Numbered from the stretch's first letter, positions 44,013-55,896 are shown. The stretch: 64,000 bases of DNA from Plasmodium malariae (GCF_900090045.1 NC_041781.1:1088001-1152000), one strand, 5' to 3'. Program-made: numbers and translations. The notes: a model not told the origin generated them from the letters alone.

Positions 44013-44369
44013 ACTGCAGCAATGTTAAGCACAAAAAGGAGAAATACATTTAATCGCTGCACATAATGTTAATGAAAATGAACCATAAGAAAAAAGAAAT
44101 ATAATAAGAAATGACTGTAACATAAAAATTTAAAATAACGTAATGTATAATAAAAAACTTTTCCTTTCTGTGGATATTTTTTCCTTTTCCGTTCTTTGTA
44201 CATTTTAATCTTTATTTTTGTTTTCACTTTTCCTTCTCCTTTTATTTCCTTTTTCTGTTTACCCTTTTATCTGTTATTTTGCATAATTCCTTTTTGCTTC
44301 TTTTTCTTTTTTCTTCATTTCTGTTTTGATATTTTTTTTTTTTTTTTTTTTTTTTTTCTTCATCAAAAA

Positions 44370-46142
44370 ATGGATGACAACGATAGTTTTGCTTCATTTG
44401 AAAACAGTAATAACAGTGAAGCATCATATGGTGAAAATAAGCATAATATGAATTTAGATAATTTTTTAGATTATGATTTTCAACATATGAAAGATGAAGA
44501 GAAATATAAATATATAGGTACAGATATTGTACAACGACAAGACTATTTTGAAATTAAAAACGGGAAAATTGAATTTTTAGAAGAAAATAATGTAAATTAT
44601 GAAAATTTTGCTTTATATAATAGAAAAAAAGAACAAGTAGATATTTTCCACAAATTAAAAAAAGAACTATATGGTATAGCATTTAAAAATCATAACAATA
44701 AGTTAAAAAATATTCCACGTGCAGCCACCGATAATGATTTGATAAATGATACAAATAAAAAAAGAATAGATAATACAAGTCCAAAATCAATAAAAGTGGA
44801 AAGGAATAAAGAAGAGGGGGATAATGAAGATAGTGATAAAGAAGAGGGGGGTAAAGAAAATGGGCACACAAAAAATGGGAGCACAAAAAATGGGAGCACA
44901 AAAAATGGGAGCACAAAAAATGGGAGCGCAAAAAATGGGAATACAAAAAGTAAAGAAAAAAATAAAAAAATATACGAATTATTAAATAATGACATCGGTT
45001 TAGCATTAGGAAATAAATTAGAAGACACGTATAATGATATTAAAAGTAGTGTGAATTGGTTAGGAAATTTTTTTTCAAATAGTCAACAAAATGATGAAAA
45101 AAAATATTTAAAAATTTTCTACAAAGATTTATATTTTGTGAGTGATATAACAATAATACGGTTCCTAGATACTTATAATTATAATATGATAAAATCCTTG
45201 AATAAAATAATTAAATTTATTCTATGGAGACAAATGAGTATCAAACTTTTTAATAACAATAAAAATACTTCAGACAAGATGGATTGTTCAAACACAAGTA
45301 GTAACATAAACAGCGATAACGCTATGGGCAGTAGAGGTACAAATATGAGTGGTGCAAACGCCAGCGGTATAAATACCAGTGATATAAACAATAGTTCCAA
45401 AGATTTCATCACTGTAAACAGTTTAGACTCTAACAGCAACTGCGATAACAGCATTGTTTTTATTAATCCCTCAAAAATTAAGAATATTTTAATGAAGACA
45501 AATATTTTTCGATGTGGTTATGATAAAAAACTAAGACCAATGATGTATGTACGCATACAGGAAAAATTAAATATGCAAGAAGACGAATTATTTTTATTAT
45601 TGGTATATCATGTTGATATGTGTGTAAATAGTATCAATTATAATAAATGCTTCCAAGAAATCAATACCTTAGATAATAATGACTTTGAAAAAAAAAAGGA
45701 AATTGATGAGACTACCTTACAGTTGGTAATAGTTGTAGACTGTTTAAAATTTGAATTAAATAATATGCTAAGTGTTGATTGTATTAAAAAAATTATTAAC
45801 ATTTTTAATGAATTTTACACGGATGTTTTATTTAGAATATATGTCATAAACATTCCTTCCTTTTTTAAAAAGGTATGGTCCGTGTATAATATGTTTATTG
45901 ATAATCATACATTAAAAAAAATTATTTTTATAAATAAAAAAAATATCAATTTGATGTATGATCATATTGACACAAATGTTATGAAACATTTTGATAAAAA
46001 TCTGGATAAAAAAAGTTCTGAAAATTCTTCCATATTTTTTCCGTCGAATTCGTTATATTATAAATATGATGAAATGTATTACAAAAAATTAATAAGCTAT
46101 GTTAATACGTGGGTTGATAAAATGGTAAAAGCAAATCACTAA
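44370..46142 (+). CDS. CRAL-TRIO (Sec14-like) domain protein
   Basis: A 590-residue single-exon protein starting MDDNDSFASFENS at 44370. The longer frame from 44196 only translates a poly(T)-containing leader into Phe. The N-terminal half is charged and low complexity with a TKNGS repeat. The C-terminal half carries the lipid-binding fold: a helical CRAL-TRIO-N-like part (RFLDTYNYNMIKSLNKIIKF), then GYDKKLRPMMYVRIQ, the LQLVIVVDCLKFEL strand, the IIN-IFNEFYTDVLFRIYVIN helix-strand pair and the PSFFKKVWSVYNMFIDNHTLKKIIF segment. This order is diagnostic of Sec14/CRAL-TRIO proteins, which move phosphatidylinositol or other lipids between membranes or present them to kinases. The acidic gate residues are hard to place, so the ligand is unknown. 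Confidence 0.9.
   Translation: MDDNDSFASFENSNNSEASYGENKHNMNLDNFLDYDFQHMKDEEKYKYIGTDIVQRQDYFEIKNGKIEFLEENNVNYENFALYNRKKEQVDIFHKLKKELYGIAFKNHNNKLKNIPRAATDNDLINDTNKKRIDNTSPKSIKVERNKEEGDNEDSDKEEGGKENGHTKNGSTKNGSTKNGSTKNGSAKNGNTKSKEKNKKIYELLNNDIGLALGNKLEDTYNDIKSSVNWLGNFFSNSQQNDEKKYLKIFYKDLYFVSDITIIRFLDTYNYNMIKSLNKIIKFILWRQMSIKLFNNNKNTSDKMDCSNTSSNINSDNAMGSRGTNMSGANASGINTSDINNSSKDFITVNSLDSNSNCDNSIVFINPSKIKNILMKTNIFRCGYDKKLRPMMYVRIQEKLNMQEDELFLLLVYHVDMCVNSINYNKCFQEINTLDNNDFEKKKEIDETTLQLVIVVDCLKFELNNMLSVDCIKKIINIFNEFYTDVLFRIYVINIPSFFKKVWSVYNMFIDNHTLKKIIFINKKNINLMYDHIDTNVMKHFDKNLDKKSSENSSIFFPSNSLYYKYDEMYYKKLISYVNTWVDKMVKANH
44858..44950 (+). repeat. In-frame 15-bp repeat encoding Thr-Lys-Asn-Gly-Ser
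   Basis: Five to six copies of ACAAAAAATGGGAGC encode TKNGS, with one SAKNGN variant, in the low-complexity linker of the CRAL-TRIO protein. Confidence 0.9.
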
Positions 46143-46489
46143 TTAACTAAGGTGAATAAAATGGAGGGAAGAGGAATAAGGGAAAAAAAAAAAATAATGG
46201 ATGAATGGATGAATAAATATAATGGCGAGTTAGCTAGCTATTTTTATTATTATTTTTTTTTTTTTTTGTAAAGTTTAAAATGGCAGAAATGTAAAGGTGT
46301 TGCATTATCAATTTTTCTTGCTTGTTCATAATTTTATTAACATTATGGTATTGCGTTATTAGACCATATTAGTTTTTCATCCCTTTTTCGTATATTTAAT
46401 ATAGTTAAACCCCGTTGAATTATGGAATTTTTGCTCACCATTGCTGTGTATGTTTCATTCATTTGTTTAAGCATATTTCCCTCAGCATG

Positions 46490-46541
<52 letters not shown>

Positions 46542-47474
46542 ATGTATGTACATGTATACAATTTTATGTGTGTAGATGAATACACCTGTGTTTGCTTATT
46601 TAGGTTCATGTATTATACGCCCATTTATATGTACACATTCAGGCACACCCCAGGTGTTCTTACTTTGTTTTGGTTACCAAAAAATTAAAATGTATAATTG
46701 TAATAATATGAATCAATATTATGAAGTATGATTTGTTTTTTTCTCCAATTTTTTTTCTTTTCTTACTTTTCGTTCCTTTCCTTTCCTTTCCTTTCCTTTA
46801 TTTTGAACATTTTTAGTAGTTTCCATATATTTAAAAATTGTTTTATATTGTAATTTATACTAAAATAATCTTATTTTAATTTGTAACCCTTTTTTTTTAA
46901 ACAAATTTTGTGCGCATCGTCGTTTTTTCCGTTCACTTCTTTTATCCTTTTTTGCCTTATTTTATCCTTTTTTGCCTTATTTTATCCTTTTTTGCCTTAT
47001 TTTATCCTTTTTTACTTTATTTCATTATTTTCATATTTTATGAAACTTTAATAAAATATAACATCAAGCATATATACAAATGCCCGCAGTCTTATACCAA
47101 AAATTATAAGACAGTAGTTTTAAAAAATTAAGTATTATATTTAACCAATGAATATTGATAATGATACACAGAAAATAGTGCAAGTGGTATATTATAAAAA
47201 AAAAAATTTGTACATATAACTTTGAAAATATATTATTTTTTCATACTGTGCCAATTGTGTAGAAGCTTTTTCTTTTTAAGCAATTTTTTCGAAATTATTA
47301 ATAATAAGCGCAATTAAATATTAACAAAGCACAAATATGCACTGAAGTGAAAAGTGTGCATTTCAGTTTTGTAAGATGTGTCTTGTCTTTTTCTAAACGG
47401 AGAAATGTGTGTACATTTATTCTGTCTCAAAATTTTCATAAAAAGGGAAAAAAATAATAATAATAAAATAAATG

Positions 47475-47640
47475 GACATATAAACAGACAGATGCATGGA
47501 CAGATAAACGGACGGATAAACGGACAGATAAACGGACGGATAAACGGACGGATAAACGGACGGATAAACGGACAGATAAACGGACGGATAAACGGACAGA
47601 TAAACGGACGGATAAACGGACAGATAAACGGACGGATAAT
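47475..47640 (+). repeat. Minisatellite, 12-bp unit GATAAACGGACR
   Basis: About thirteen to fourteen copies, alternating GATAAACGGACG and GATAAACGGACA. GC-richer than its surroundings. Reverse-strand and forward open frames follow from the repeat. Confidence 0.92.
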
Positions 47641-48019
47641 CAAACAATGAGCAAACAAAACAAACGGAGTGAAAAATGTGAAAAGCAAAAATTACTCATC
47701 TTAATTTTTTCACCATGCGGCATTTCATATTTTTTCTTTCAAACGAAACAAAATGGCAAATACTTTATTTTTGCACAGGTGACTTATCAATATTCAATTC
47801 TTCTTTATGATCATGTTATATTGAATATTTTATAAAGATTGATGACCCACGATTTTGTGGGTAAAAAAAAAATATGAAGCCAAGTTATATATCTCTATGC
47901 ACATAATATTACATATATGTACATTTCAACGCACCGCTTAAAAAAAAATGTTTTAAGGAGTAGCAGTTCAAATAAATGTTGTTACAAATATAAACAACAC
48001 TTAATTCCAAAAATATAAT

Positions 48020-48255
48020 AAAGTAAAATGAAGTAAAATAAAATAAAGTAAAATGAAGTAAAATAGAATAAAGTAAAATAAAGTAAAATAAAATAAAGTA
48101 AAATAAAATAAAGTAAAATAAAATAAAGTAAAATAAAATAAAATAGAATAAAGTAAAATAAAGTAAAATAAAATAAAGTAAAATAAAATAAAGTAAAATA
48201 AAATAAAGTAAAATAAAATAAAGTAAAATAAAATAAAGTAAAATAAAATATAATA
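48020..48255 (+). repeat. AAATAAAATAAAGT minisatellite
   Basis: About sixteen copies of 15-bp or 10-bp related units (AAAATAAAATAAAGT and AAAATGAAGT), similar in composition to the array at 14505-14745 but with a different unit. Confidence 0.9.
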
Positions 48256-48779
48256 AAATAAATTAAATTAATGAATTATGCATGATATGTTACACATTTT
48301 ATACTATATGTTACATATATGTTACATGCTGCAAGGTACACGTTTTATAAATTAAAAGAAAATTAAGCCAATCAAAACTAAGATATCGCTGTGATTAATT
48401 GCTGATATATGCGAATAAAATGTGTTAAGAGGGGAAAATGGCTTACCGAATTCAAATATTTTATCAATTACGTTTATGTATTACATGAAAAAAAAGGTAA
48501 ACAATAACACGAGTAGTCGAAAATACCTTCACGTTAATCACGCTCGCTATTTTTAACTAAATGAAACCATGTGCAGTTGATAAAGGTACCGCCTAATGAG
48601 CACTTGTAGACATATGCACACGAACAAGCTTAACTAAACAGTCAGAACCAGTAAATATTATTTTTTGCACATATCTCCGCCAAAAAAAAGAAAAAAAAAA
48701 AAAAAAAAAGTGATATGCTTATAAAAAAAAAGTCCTGTATTTATCAAAAAAAGAGTCCTATGATTAAACTTCCACCTTT

Positions 48780-50312
48780 TTATTGGGAAAATTTTTTGTT
48801 ACTGAATATAAGGTTATCGCTAATTCTGCCCTCCTTTATCGTATTAAATGATCTTATATCAAATTTGAGATCCCCTGCGTATAACTTCGTATGAAGTTCT
48901 GGTATATTTCTAATTCCCATACTTTGGAAACCATGTTTAACAGCTTTTACAAGATGAGGAATTAGGTTTAGAACGGATCCTTTGTCAACTAAGCTAGCCG
49001 AAACTCCTTGAGACACTTTTACTTCTTCATGTGGTTCATTGCTGTTATCATTTTTATTTTCTTCTACTAGATATCTACTTTTCGAATTAAAGCTCTTGTT
49101 GTACATAGCATCCATACTACCCATACCTCTGTAAATTTTTAAACGCACGTTATTTTCAAAGTAATAATCACTACAACTTTCTTCTGTTGCTGCTAATAAA
49201 TTTCCTAACATAACAAAATCAGCACCTAAAGACAATGCTTTGACAATATTCCCTGAGTTTTTAATTCCACCATCAGCTATAGTTTTAATATTTCTTGTGT
49301 GTGCATAATTACTAACATGATAAACGGCAGTACCTTGTGCTCTACCAACAGCACATACATCTTGTGTAGTACATATTGATCCGCTTCCCATTCCAATACG
49401 TAAAACATCTGCACCTGCATCAATTAAATTTTTGGCTTGATCACATGTAACAACATTTCCACCTATGATTGGTAAATCTGCGTAAGTTGCTTTAATATTT
49501 TTAATCATATCAATTTGATATATACTATTTCCTTGTGACGAGTCAATACAAATAACATCTATCATATTTTTAATTAATTGATTTGCTCTTTCCAAATCAT
49601 ATTCTCTAGTTGATATTGAAGCACCAACAATTAATTGTTTATTTTTACTTTTAGATGCATGTGGGAAAATTTTATTCTTATGCATATCATTTCTACACAC
49701 TAGAGCTATAAGTTCAAAATTGTTATTAACAATTGGTAATACACTTTTCTTTTCATCGCAAAGAATATTATTGGCATCTGATAAAGTAATTGGATAGCTA
49801 CCAGTAACTAGATCTGTTGTCATTACATCTCTAATTTTTTTTGTTTTATCCGTTAAATATAAATAATCAACCCCTGTTATTATTCCTACTAATTTAGAAC
49901 CCACTTTTCCATCTACTGTTATAGGGTATGATTTATAACCGACTTTATTCTTCGTCTCAAGTACATCAGATACTGTATGTTCAGGAGAAAATGTATATGG
50001 GTCAAATATGAACCCATTTTCAAATCTTTTTACCTTTTTCACCTCTTCAATTTGATTTTCAATACTCATATTATTATGAATAATGCCTAGTCCTCCACAT
50101 AAAGCCATCGAAATGGACATTTTGTGCTCTGTTACTGTATCCATAGGTGATGATATTATGGGTGTTCTCAAAGATATGGTACTAGTTAAATTGTTACATA
50201 GATCTATTTCATTTAGCGGAAAATCAATATACCCTGGCATACATATTATATCATCATATGTATATGATGTTATATCACCAAAAATTTTCTCTGCCTTCCA
50301 TCCGTTAGCCAT
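48780..50312 (-). CDS. IMPDH: Inosine-5'-monophosphate dehydrogenase
   Basis: A 510-residue, full-length, intronless enzyme. It oxidises IMP to XMP with NAD+, the committed step to guanine nucleotides, which Plasmodium makes from salvaged hypoxanthine; it is the mycophenolate-sensitive step. The (beta/alpha)8 barrel shows CGGLGIIHNN, the substrate-binding IDSSQGNS, IGGNVVTCDQAK, the catalytic loop GMGSGSICTTQ with Cys314, ADGGIKNSG and the phosphate-binding YRGMGSMDAM. A Bateman module of two CBS domains is inserted at ~110-220 (GIITGVDYLYL; DVMTTDLVT). The flap with the Arg-Tyr pair (SKSRYLVEE) is present. Overall it looks eukaryotic-type, close to human IMPDH in its active-site loop. No break or missing residue seen. 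Transcribed toward the CRAL-TRIO gene and divergent from the RRM gene. Confidence 0.97.
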   Translation of the reverse strand: MANGWKAEKIFGDITSYTYDDIICMPGYIDFPLNEIDLCNNLTSTISLRTPIISSPMDTVTEHKMSISMALCGGLGIIHNNMSIENQIEEVKKVKRFENGFIFDPYTFSPEHTVSDVLETKNKVGYKSYPITVDGKVGSKLVGIITGVDYLYLTDKTKKIRDVMTTDLVTGSYPITLSDANNILCDEKKSVLPIVNNNFELIALVCRNDMHKNKIFPHASKSKNKQLIVGASISTREYDLERANQLIKNMIDVICIDSSQGNSIYQIDMIKNIKATYADLPIIGGNVVTCDQAKNLIDAGADVLRIGMGSGSICTTQDVCAVGRAQGTAVYHVSNYAHTRNIKTIADGGIKNSGNIVKALSLGADFVMLGNLLAATEESCSDYYFENNVRLKIYRGMGSMDAMYNKSFNSKSRYLVEENKNDNSNEPHEEVKVSQGVSASLVDKGSVLNLIPHLVKAVKHGFQSMGIRNIPELHTKLYAGDLKFDIRSFNTIKEGRISDNLIFSNKKFSQ

Positions 50313-51093
50313 TTTTCTCTTATATATACGTTCGGTGGAAGGAAGGATGAGGGGAAGAGGGGTGAAATTTTTAGCCTGTCTCTTTGAGTAGGTGCCTGTA
50401 TAACTCCGCCTCTATGTACAAATATGAACAGATGTGTACAGGCGTACGTTTATGGAGCTATGTGCATATATATAGGTGCTTGTGTATACCTGTATCTGTG
50501 CGTGTGCATGCGCTGTGGCTTGGGCTTGGACTCGCTTGCGTGTGTGTATTATGCAGGTATAGGCCCCTACTTCGCTCAGCGTGGTGCGAAATTGGACAAA
50601 CAAAATTTGTTATTTCGGCTTATACTTCTATGCCTTCTCCAGACGTCCCTATTGAACTAGTAGCTTCTGCTAAACGTAGCTACTATGCTTATTGGATTTT
50701 TATTCTTTTCTCACAAATTTTTTTTTTAATTTGTTAAAAATTATGGAAGCTTGACAAGAAAGATGATAAAAAGGATATCTACAATGTAGTGTTTCATATT
50801 TTATATTTCTCATTTCATATTCAATATTTTATATTTCTCACTTCATATTCAATATTTTATATTTCACATTTCATATTCTATATTTTATATTTCACATTTC
50901 ATATTCAATATTTTATATTTCTCATTTCATATTCAATATTTTATATTTCTCATTTCATATTCAATATTTTATATTTCTCATTTCATATTCAATATTTTAT
51001 ATTTCTTTTTTTTTTCTTTTTTGTTTCTTTTTTTCTTTAAAGAATAGTCAAATGGTTTTCTTATCCTTAATATTATGTAATTCGAAAGTGGAG

Positions 51094-51141
<48 letters not shown>

Positions 51142-51500
51142 AAGGGTGAGTTTAAAAATATACTAATTTTTAAAGCTATAAATAATTTTAATGAAGCATC
51201 GGACGTACTGTAGCAGGAATAACATCTCCCACAGAGATACTTCTATAATTTTTCAGCACTGCATATATGTTGGATGGACTAATGGACGAATAAATGTATG
51301 TATGGGCGTACTGTGCATTTACGTTTATGTTTTCTCTTTCTACATTTAAGGTTCGAACTCTATTATAACTAATTAATAAAATTCTTTACCCTTAAAATTA
51401 TTGCACGTGATAAATATTTCCATAATTTATTATTTTATGTTTTTATCTTGTTCGATGAATTACATGCCTTAAAAATAATGCCACAAGAGGAGAGGGGGAG

Positions 51501-51532
<32 letters not shown>

Positions 51533-52288
51533 TGTATATATGTATATATATATATGTAAGCGTATATCTAACATATACTTATGTATATGTATATATTCAT
51601 GTACATTACGTATGTACTTATTGTATGTTTATATAATACCTGTACAATACGTATGTTCCGTATGTACAAGAAAATTCGCTCATTTTAAAAGGTAAAAAAT
51701 GTGCACAAAAAAAAATAATAGAAAAATATCAGCAAAGAAATGGTGCAATGTTTCTCCTTCACAAGGTACGTAGAAAATGAATTTTGGCCATAAGGGCATA
51801 ACATGCGTATACACATATAACACGTACGTATATATGTATGTGCATAGGATCACGATTATATGCTGAACTTTTTAAGAATATATATTTCCGCGCTATGTGA
51901 AATAGACTTGTTGTGGTGTTACTCTTTGTGTACCATAGTTTTATGTCAATTTTTTTTTTTTTTTTTTTTTCGATTTGTACAATTTTTTTGAGTAAATGCT
52001 TTTGTTTCCAGCTTTTCAAAATAAAAAAAAGGGATAAATAAAGGAACGGAGGAAACAAGAAAAAAAAAAAAAAAAAAAGTCAATAAAGTCATTTTAGTTA
52101 TTGAAGTCAATAAAGCCAACAGAGCAAATAAAGCCAATAAGGCAAAAAACATAAACAAGACGAAGAAAAAATTCTATGGATTATCCCCCAGCCCTCCCTA
52201 TCAACATTAAACATCTTTCCTTTTTTTTTTTTTTTTGTGTCCATATGTACACAACAAAACACTCTAAAACGTTTGAAGGGGAAAAGAT
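50313..52288. other. Divergent promoter region between IMPDH and the RRM gene
   Basis: Should contain both promoters. 50330-50690 is clearly less AT-rich (probable IMPDH 5' leader; open frames there have no family I recognise). 50790-51005 is a repeat. (AT)n runs lie at 51109-51139 and 51514-51560, poly(T)/poly(A) at 51950-51971 and 52060-52078. An exact match to tRNA T-loop sequence (GGTTCGAA) at 51350 has no cloverleaf around it. Confidence 0.65.
50790..51005 (+). repeat. Minisatellite, ~27-bp unit TTTCATATTCAATATTTTATATTTCTCA
   Basis: Eight copies with small variants (CTTCATATTC, CATATTCTATATT). AT-only apart from C residues. Confidence 0.9.
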
Positions 52289-54323
52289 ATGAATCAAAGT
52301 TCTGATAGTAAGAGAAGAAGGATAGATAGTGATATTAAGAATGAGGGAGGAAAAAGCACTTACGTATTTGATGATTTTAATAAAAATGAACTGGTAGCTT
52401 CATCCAAAGGAAAGGAGGGAATGAGAGAAGTACCTAGTAATGCACATAATCTTTCCAGAGAAAAGAATGCAAATGGAATAGAGGAAAACAGCGAATGTGC
52501 AGATAAAAAGAGCAAAGATAAGGAAGCGTACTATAGCAACAATGCTATTGATACGAGTGAGCAAAATAAAGAAGCCCTCAATAACAGCATCGGTGCTAAG
52601 AGGAATAAACTAAATAAACATAAAAACAAAAATAAAAACGAAAGAAAGTTAAATAATTATATAAAAAATGAATTAATAGTTGAGAAGGACGAAGAAGACG
52701 AACAGGTTGATGAAAAGGGCATTTGCTCGTATAGTATTAATAAAGATAAAAGTAGACAATCAAAGCATTATTTAATACAAAATTTACAAGATAAGAGTGC
52801 ACTATTAAATGATCTCACTATGATTGAAGAAAATAAATTGTATGTTAAAAATGTAAAAGAAAATATAACAAAAAAAGATTTAGAAGAATATTTTGCAAAT
52901 ATTGATGGATATGTAGAAACAAGAATTGTATTTAATAATTCAGGAGTATCTAGAAGATTTGCTTATATAGAATTTGATAGCAAAGAAAGTGCAAATAATT
53001 TTATAAATATGTTACAAGATAGCAATGTAAAAAATTATAAAACTTTTACCATAAAAAATGTAAATCTGTATACATCGATATCTAAACCACAGAAAACCTT
53101 ATATGAAGAAAAAAAGCTATTCATGAAATTTACAAAATGCGATATTCAAAATGAGGAAAACTTAAAAGAAAAAATTTTACACTTTTTTTCGAATCATTCT
53201 GTTAGAGTAACTGATATTAGGCTTCTGGGGGAAGGCGTTGACAAGTAAGCACCGAGGCATCGGACCAAGCGATAAAATTCGCGTGCCCAATGAAGAGCTG
53301 ATCGTCGATGTGTACGTGAGTGTGTACGTGAGTGTGTACGTGAGTGTGTATGTACATATATACACATAAGTGTATATGTCTACGTACTTATAGGTACATA
53401 TATTTATATACATATACGTTTGTGTATTTATGTACATATACGTTTGTGTATTTATGTACATATACGTTTGTGTATTTATGTACATATACGTTTGTGTAAT
53501 TATGTAGATATATGCTTGTGCATTTACACTTATGCACATCTTTATACGTGCTGACAACTAACATCTATGTTATCATTTTTGCAATTGTTGTAGACACGGG
53601 TACCTAGAGGTGGAGGATAACGAGAGTGTTATAAAATGTGTAGAGACTATAAAAGAGTGCAGAGTAGAGGATACTCACTTTAGCTTACAGTACTGCATAC
53701 CAATAATTAAGAAAAAGATAATATATAATATAGAAAAAATAAAAGAACAAAAGGAAAAAAGTAAACAGTTGAAAGAAGAACAGAAAAGAGAAGAAAACAG
53801 CTGTACCATTGTAGTAAAGAATTTACATTATAATACTAGAAAAAATAAACTAAAACATTTTTTTGAACAGATAGGTGAAATAGAAAATATATACTTAAGT
53901 AAGAAGGTGTCCGAGAAGAACATTAAAAGAAATAAAGGGTATGCGTTTATTACTTTTAAAAATGCTAATGATGCAACATCTTCTTTAATACTAAATGATT
54001 CTATTATAGATGGTAGAAATATTCTAATATCTAAATTTTTTGAAGATAATAAAATTAAAAAAAATGAAACTGATCAAGCAATAATGCAAGTGGTTGGTAA
54101 GGAGAATGAAAAATTACATGTAGACACAACTGAAGAACACATACAAAAAAAAAAAAATCCATATATATATTATAAAAAGGAAATGGCTACTCAAGAAAAA
54201 AAAAAAAAAAAAAGAATTAATTTAAGTAAGTCCATTAATACTAATGTACCAGTGGACAAAAGGACGGATGAAACAACGGGTCCCATGACAAACGAAGATT
54301 TTAGAAAACTTTTTTTTAAATAA
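52289..54323 (+). CDS. Three-RRM protein with Prp24/SART3-type C-terminal tail (probable U6 snRNA recycling factor), two exons
   Basis: Exon 1 is 52289-53244 (donor GTAAGC), exon 2 is 53594-54323 (acceptor TGTTGTAG), phase 2, giving 561 residues. A Lys/Glu/Asn-rich N-terminus is followed by RRM1 (NKLYVKNVKENITKKDLEEYF; RNP1 RRFAYIEF), a diverged RRM2 that crosses the intron (KKLFMKFTKCDIQ...GEGVDKHGYLEVED) and RRM3 (CTIVVKNLHYNTRKNKLKHFF; RNP1 KGYAFITF). The protein ends PMTNEDFRKLFFK, matching the short C-terminal motif (SNxDFxKxFL type) by which yeast Prp24 and human SART3 touch the U6-bound LSm ring. Prp24/SART3 re-anneal U4 and U6 snRNAs for spliceosome recycling. There are no HAT repeats, so the layout is Prp24-like. 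The role is inferred from RRMs plus tail. Confidence 0.88.
53395..53515 (+). repeat. Intronic 24-bp repeat TACATATACGTTTGTGTATTTATG
   Basis: Four to five copies in the single intron (53245-53593) of the RRM gene, preceded by a GTACGTGAGTGT short repeat (about 53311-53350). Confidence 0.88.
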
Positions 54324-54412
54324 TTTTTTTTTTTTTTTTGTAATGTATCATAAGTTTATCCGCTTAAAAGAGTGTACGTGAGTGGGTGTATGAACGCTTA
54401 TATATACGTAGG

Positions 54413-54469
<57 letters not shown>

Positions 54470-54590
54470 GTATGTAAAGATTTGCATATGTATGGACTTT
54501 CGTGAACCTGTATAGCACTATAAGAAGGTAACGTAAATGAATTTTCTTCTTCTTTTTGCACTGTTTGATTTTAGCTTTGCCATTTTACGG
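54324..54590. other. Short convergent intergenic region
   Basis: Only ~270 bp between the stop codons of the RRM gene and the E2 gene. Poly(T) at 54324-54339 and a (TA)n(TATG)n run at 54415-54475. Presumably both poly(A) sites lie here. Confidence 0.7.
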
Positions 54591-55262
54591 TTAGCACATT
54601 CGAGCAAGAGCTCTAACTTTCCTTTTGTACTCGTTTAGATTGTTTTTTAATTGTACCTGTAAATGCAAGAAAACATGAGCGTTTATATGTGCGCACGCAG
54701 GTACACACATATATGCATAACTGTATGTATGTGCCATTTTTGCACATTAACTGGGTAAGTGCATACGTATATGTATATATTTATATATATTTATATATTT
54801 ATATACAGATATATAGACATAGATATCTATATGTATAAGCTTAAGTATAAGCTTATGTAAATGCATATGTGTCTGTGTATGATCCGAACGCATATAAACA
54901 CTAAGAACATATTGCATGTAAAACGAATAAGGAAAATTACATATAAACACTTGCACATTTTAACAAAAATATTCTTGTTTTATTCATAAATAAGGAGAAA
55001 AAATAAAATAAAATAATAATATACTTATATATATGTGTACATATATCGAGGATACATATACCGTGCATGAACAAAATAAACAGCCTTGTGAAATAGAAAA
55101 CGTACCGCGGCATCTACATTAGCAGGGGATTCTAGATTGGGTTCATTTAACATTGAAATTACACTAATTAAAATACCTTCAACTGACCATATTGGTCTCC
55201 ATCTCTCTTCTGGCTTCTCTTGTTCATTGTATATGTCAACTCCTGTTTTGTTTAAAATACGA

Positions 55263-55296
<34 letters not shown>

Positions 55297-55860
55297 CGAA
55301 CATCAGGTAAATCTGTATTAGTATATGCACACATAAGTGCATAAGTATGTGCGTAAATACTTGTATATGTGGTGCTATCCATATCTCTATTTTATAAAAG
55401 TTTTTAGTGTATGTCTATAGTTATTTCCATACCAGGGGGATGCAATATACTTATGCATACTCTTCCATCGGGAAAAACTAAATTGGGAAAAGTCGAGTAG
55501 TGCTGTACATATGGAGTTACACATGTGTATATATGTATGTGCACTAATGTACGAGTAGGTGTGTATTCGAATCTATGTAGTTCTACATAGATGATACCCC
55601 CTTCTAATATGGGTAAATATATGTACAGAAAGTAATGCACAATATTCGCAAAAAATTTTAAACCATTTGGATGCCACATTTCTTGAGTGAATTTCATTTG
55701 AGGTGGATGGTTCGGAAAATCCGAAGGAAATGAGAGGGTAGCATTGTATATACCTCCTACAATAACAAAAAGGAAAGGTTCGTTTACTCTCATGCATCCG
55801 ACCCACTATCACATAAGCATATTTACACATGTATGTATGTATATGTACATATATCTACAT

Positions 55861-55896
<36 letters not shown>

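Larger units (their letters stand above)
41271..44369. other. Repeat-rich intergenic region
   Basis: No gene seen in 3.1 kb. It has poly(T) tracts at 41317-41343 and 41549-41580, (AT)n at about 41820-41870 and at least four different tandem repeats (listed separately). A poly(T) tract of ~25 bases at 44332-44357 lies just upstream of the CRAL-TRIO start codon. Confidence 0.75.
46143..48779. other. Convergent intergenic region between CRAL-TRIO and IMPDH genes
   Basis: No gene seen. Holds poly(T) at 46253-46267, (AT)n at 46494-46530, a CTTTC run at 46776-46798, a TTTTATCCTTTTTTGCC repeat (46940-47020), and the two minisatellites listed separately. A poly(A) tract at 48690-48707 lies just beyond the IMPDH stop codon. 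Confidence 0.7.

Noticed and set aside
43619..44062. Leftward frames of repeated Tyr-Phe-Gly-Ile-Phe-Val or Leu-Phe-Ile-Leu-Val-Tyr
   Set aside because: Pure translation of the 16-bp minisatellite, which is stop-free in these frames; no start context or non-repeat sequence supports a gene.
51345..51365. tRNA T-loop-like GGTTCGAA
   Set aside because: No matching T-stem, anticodon arm or acceptor stem within 90 bases on either side.
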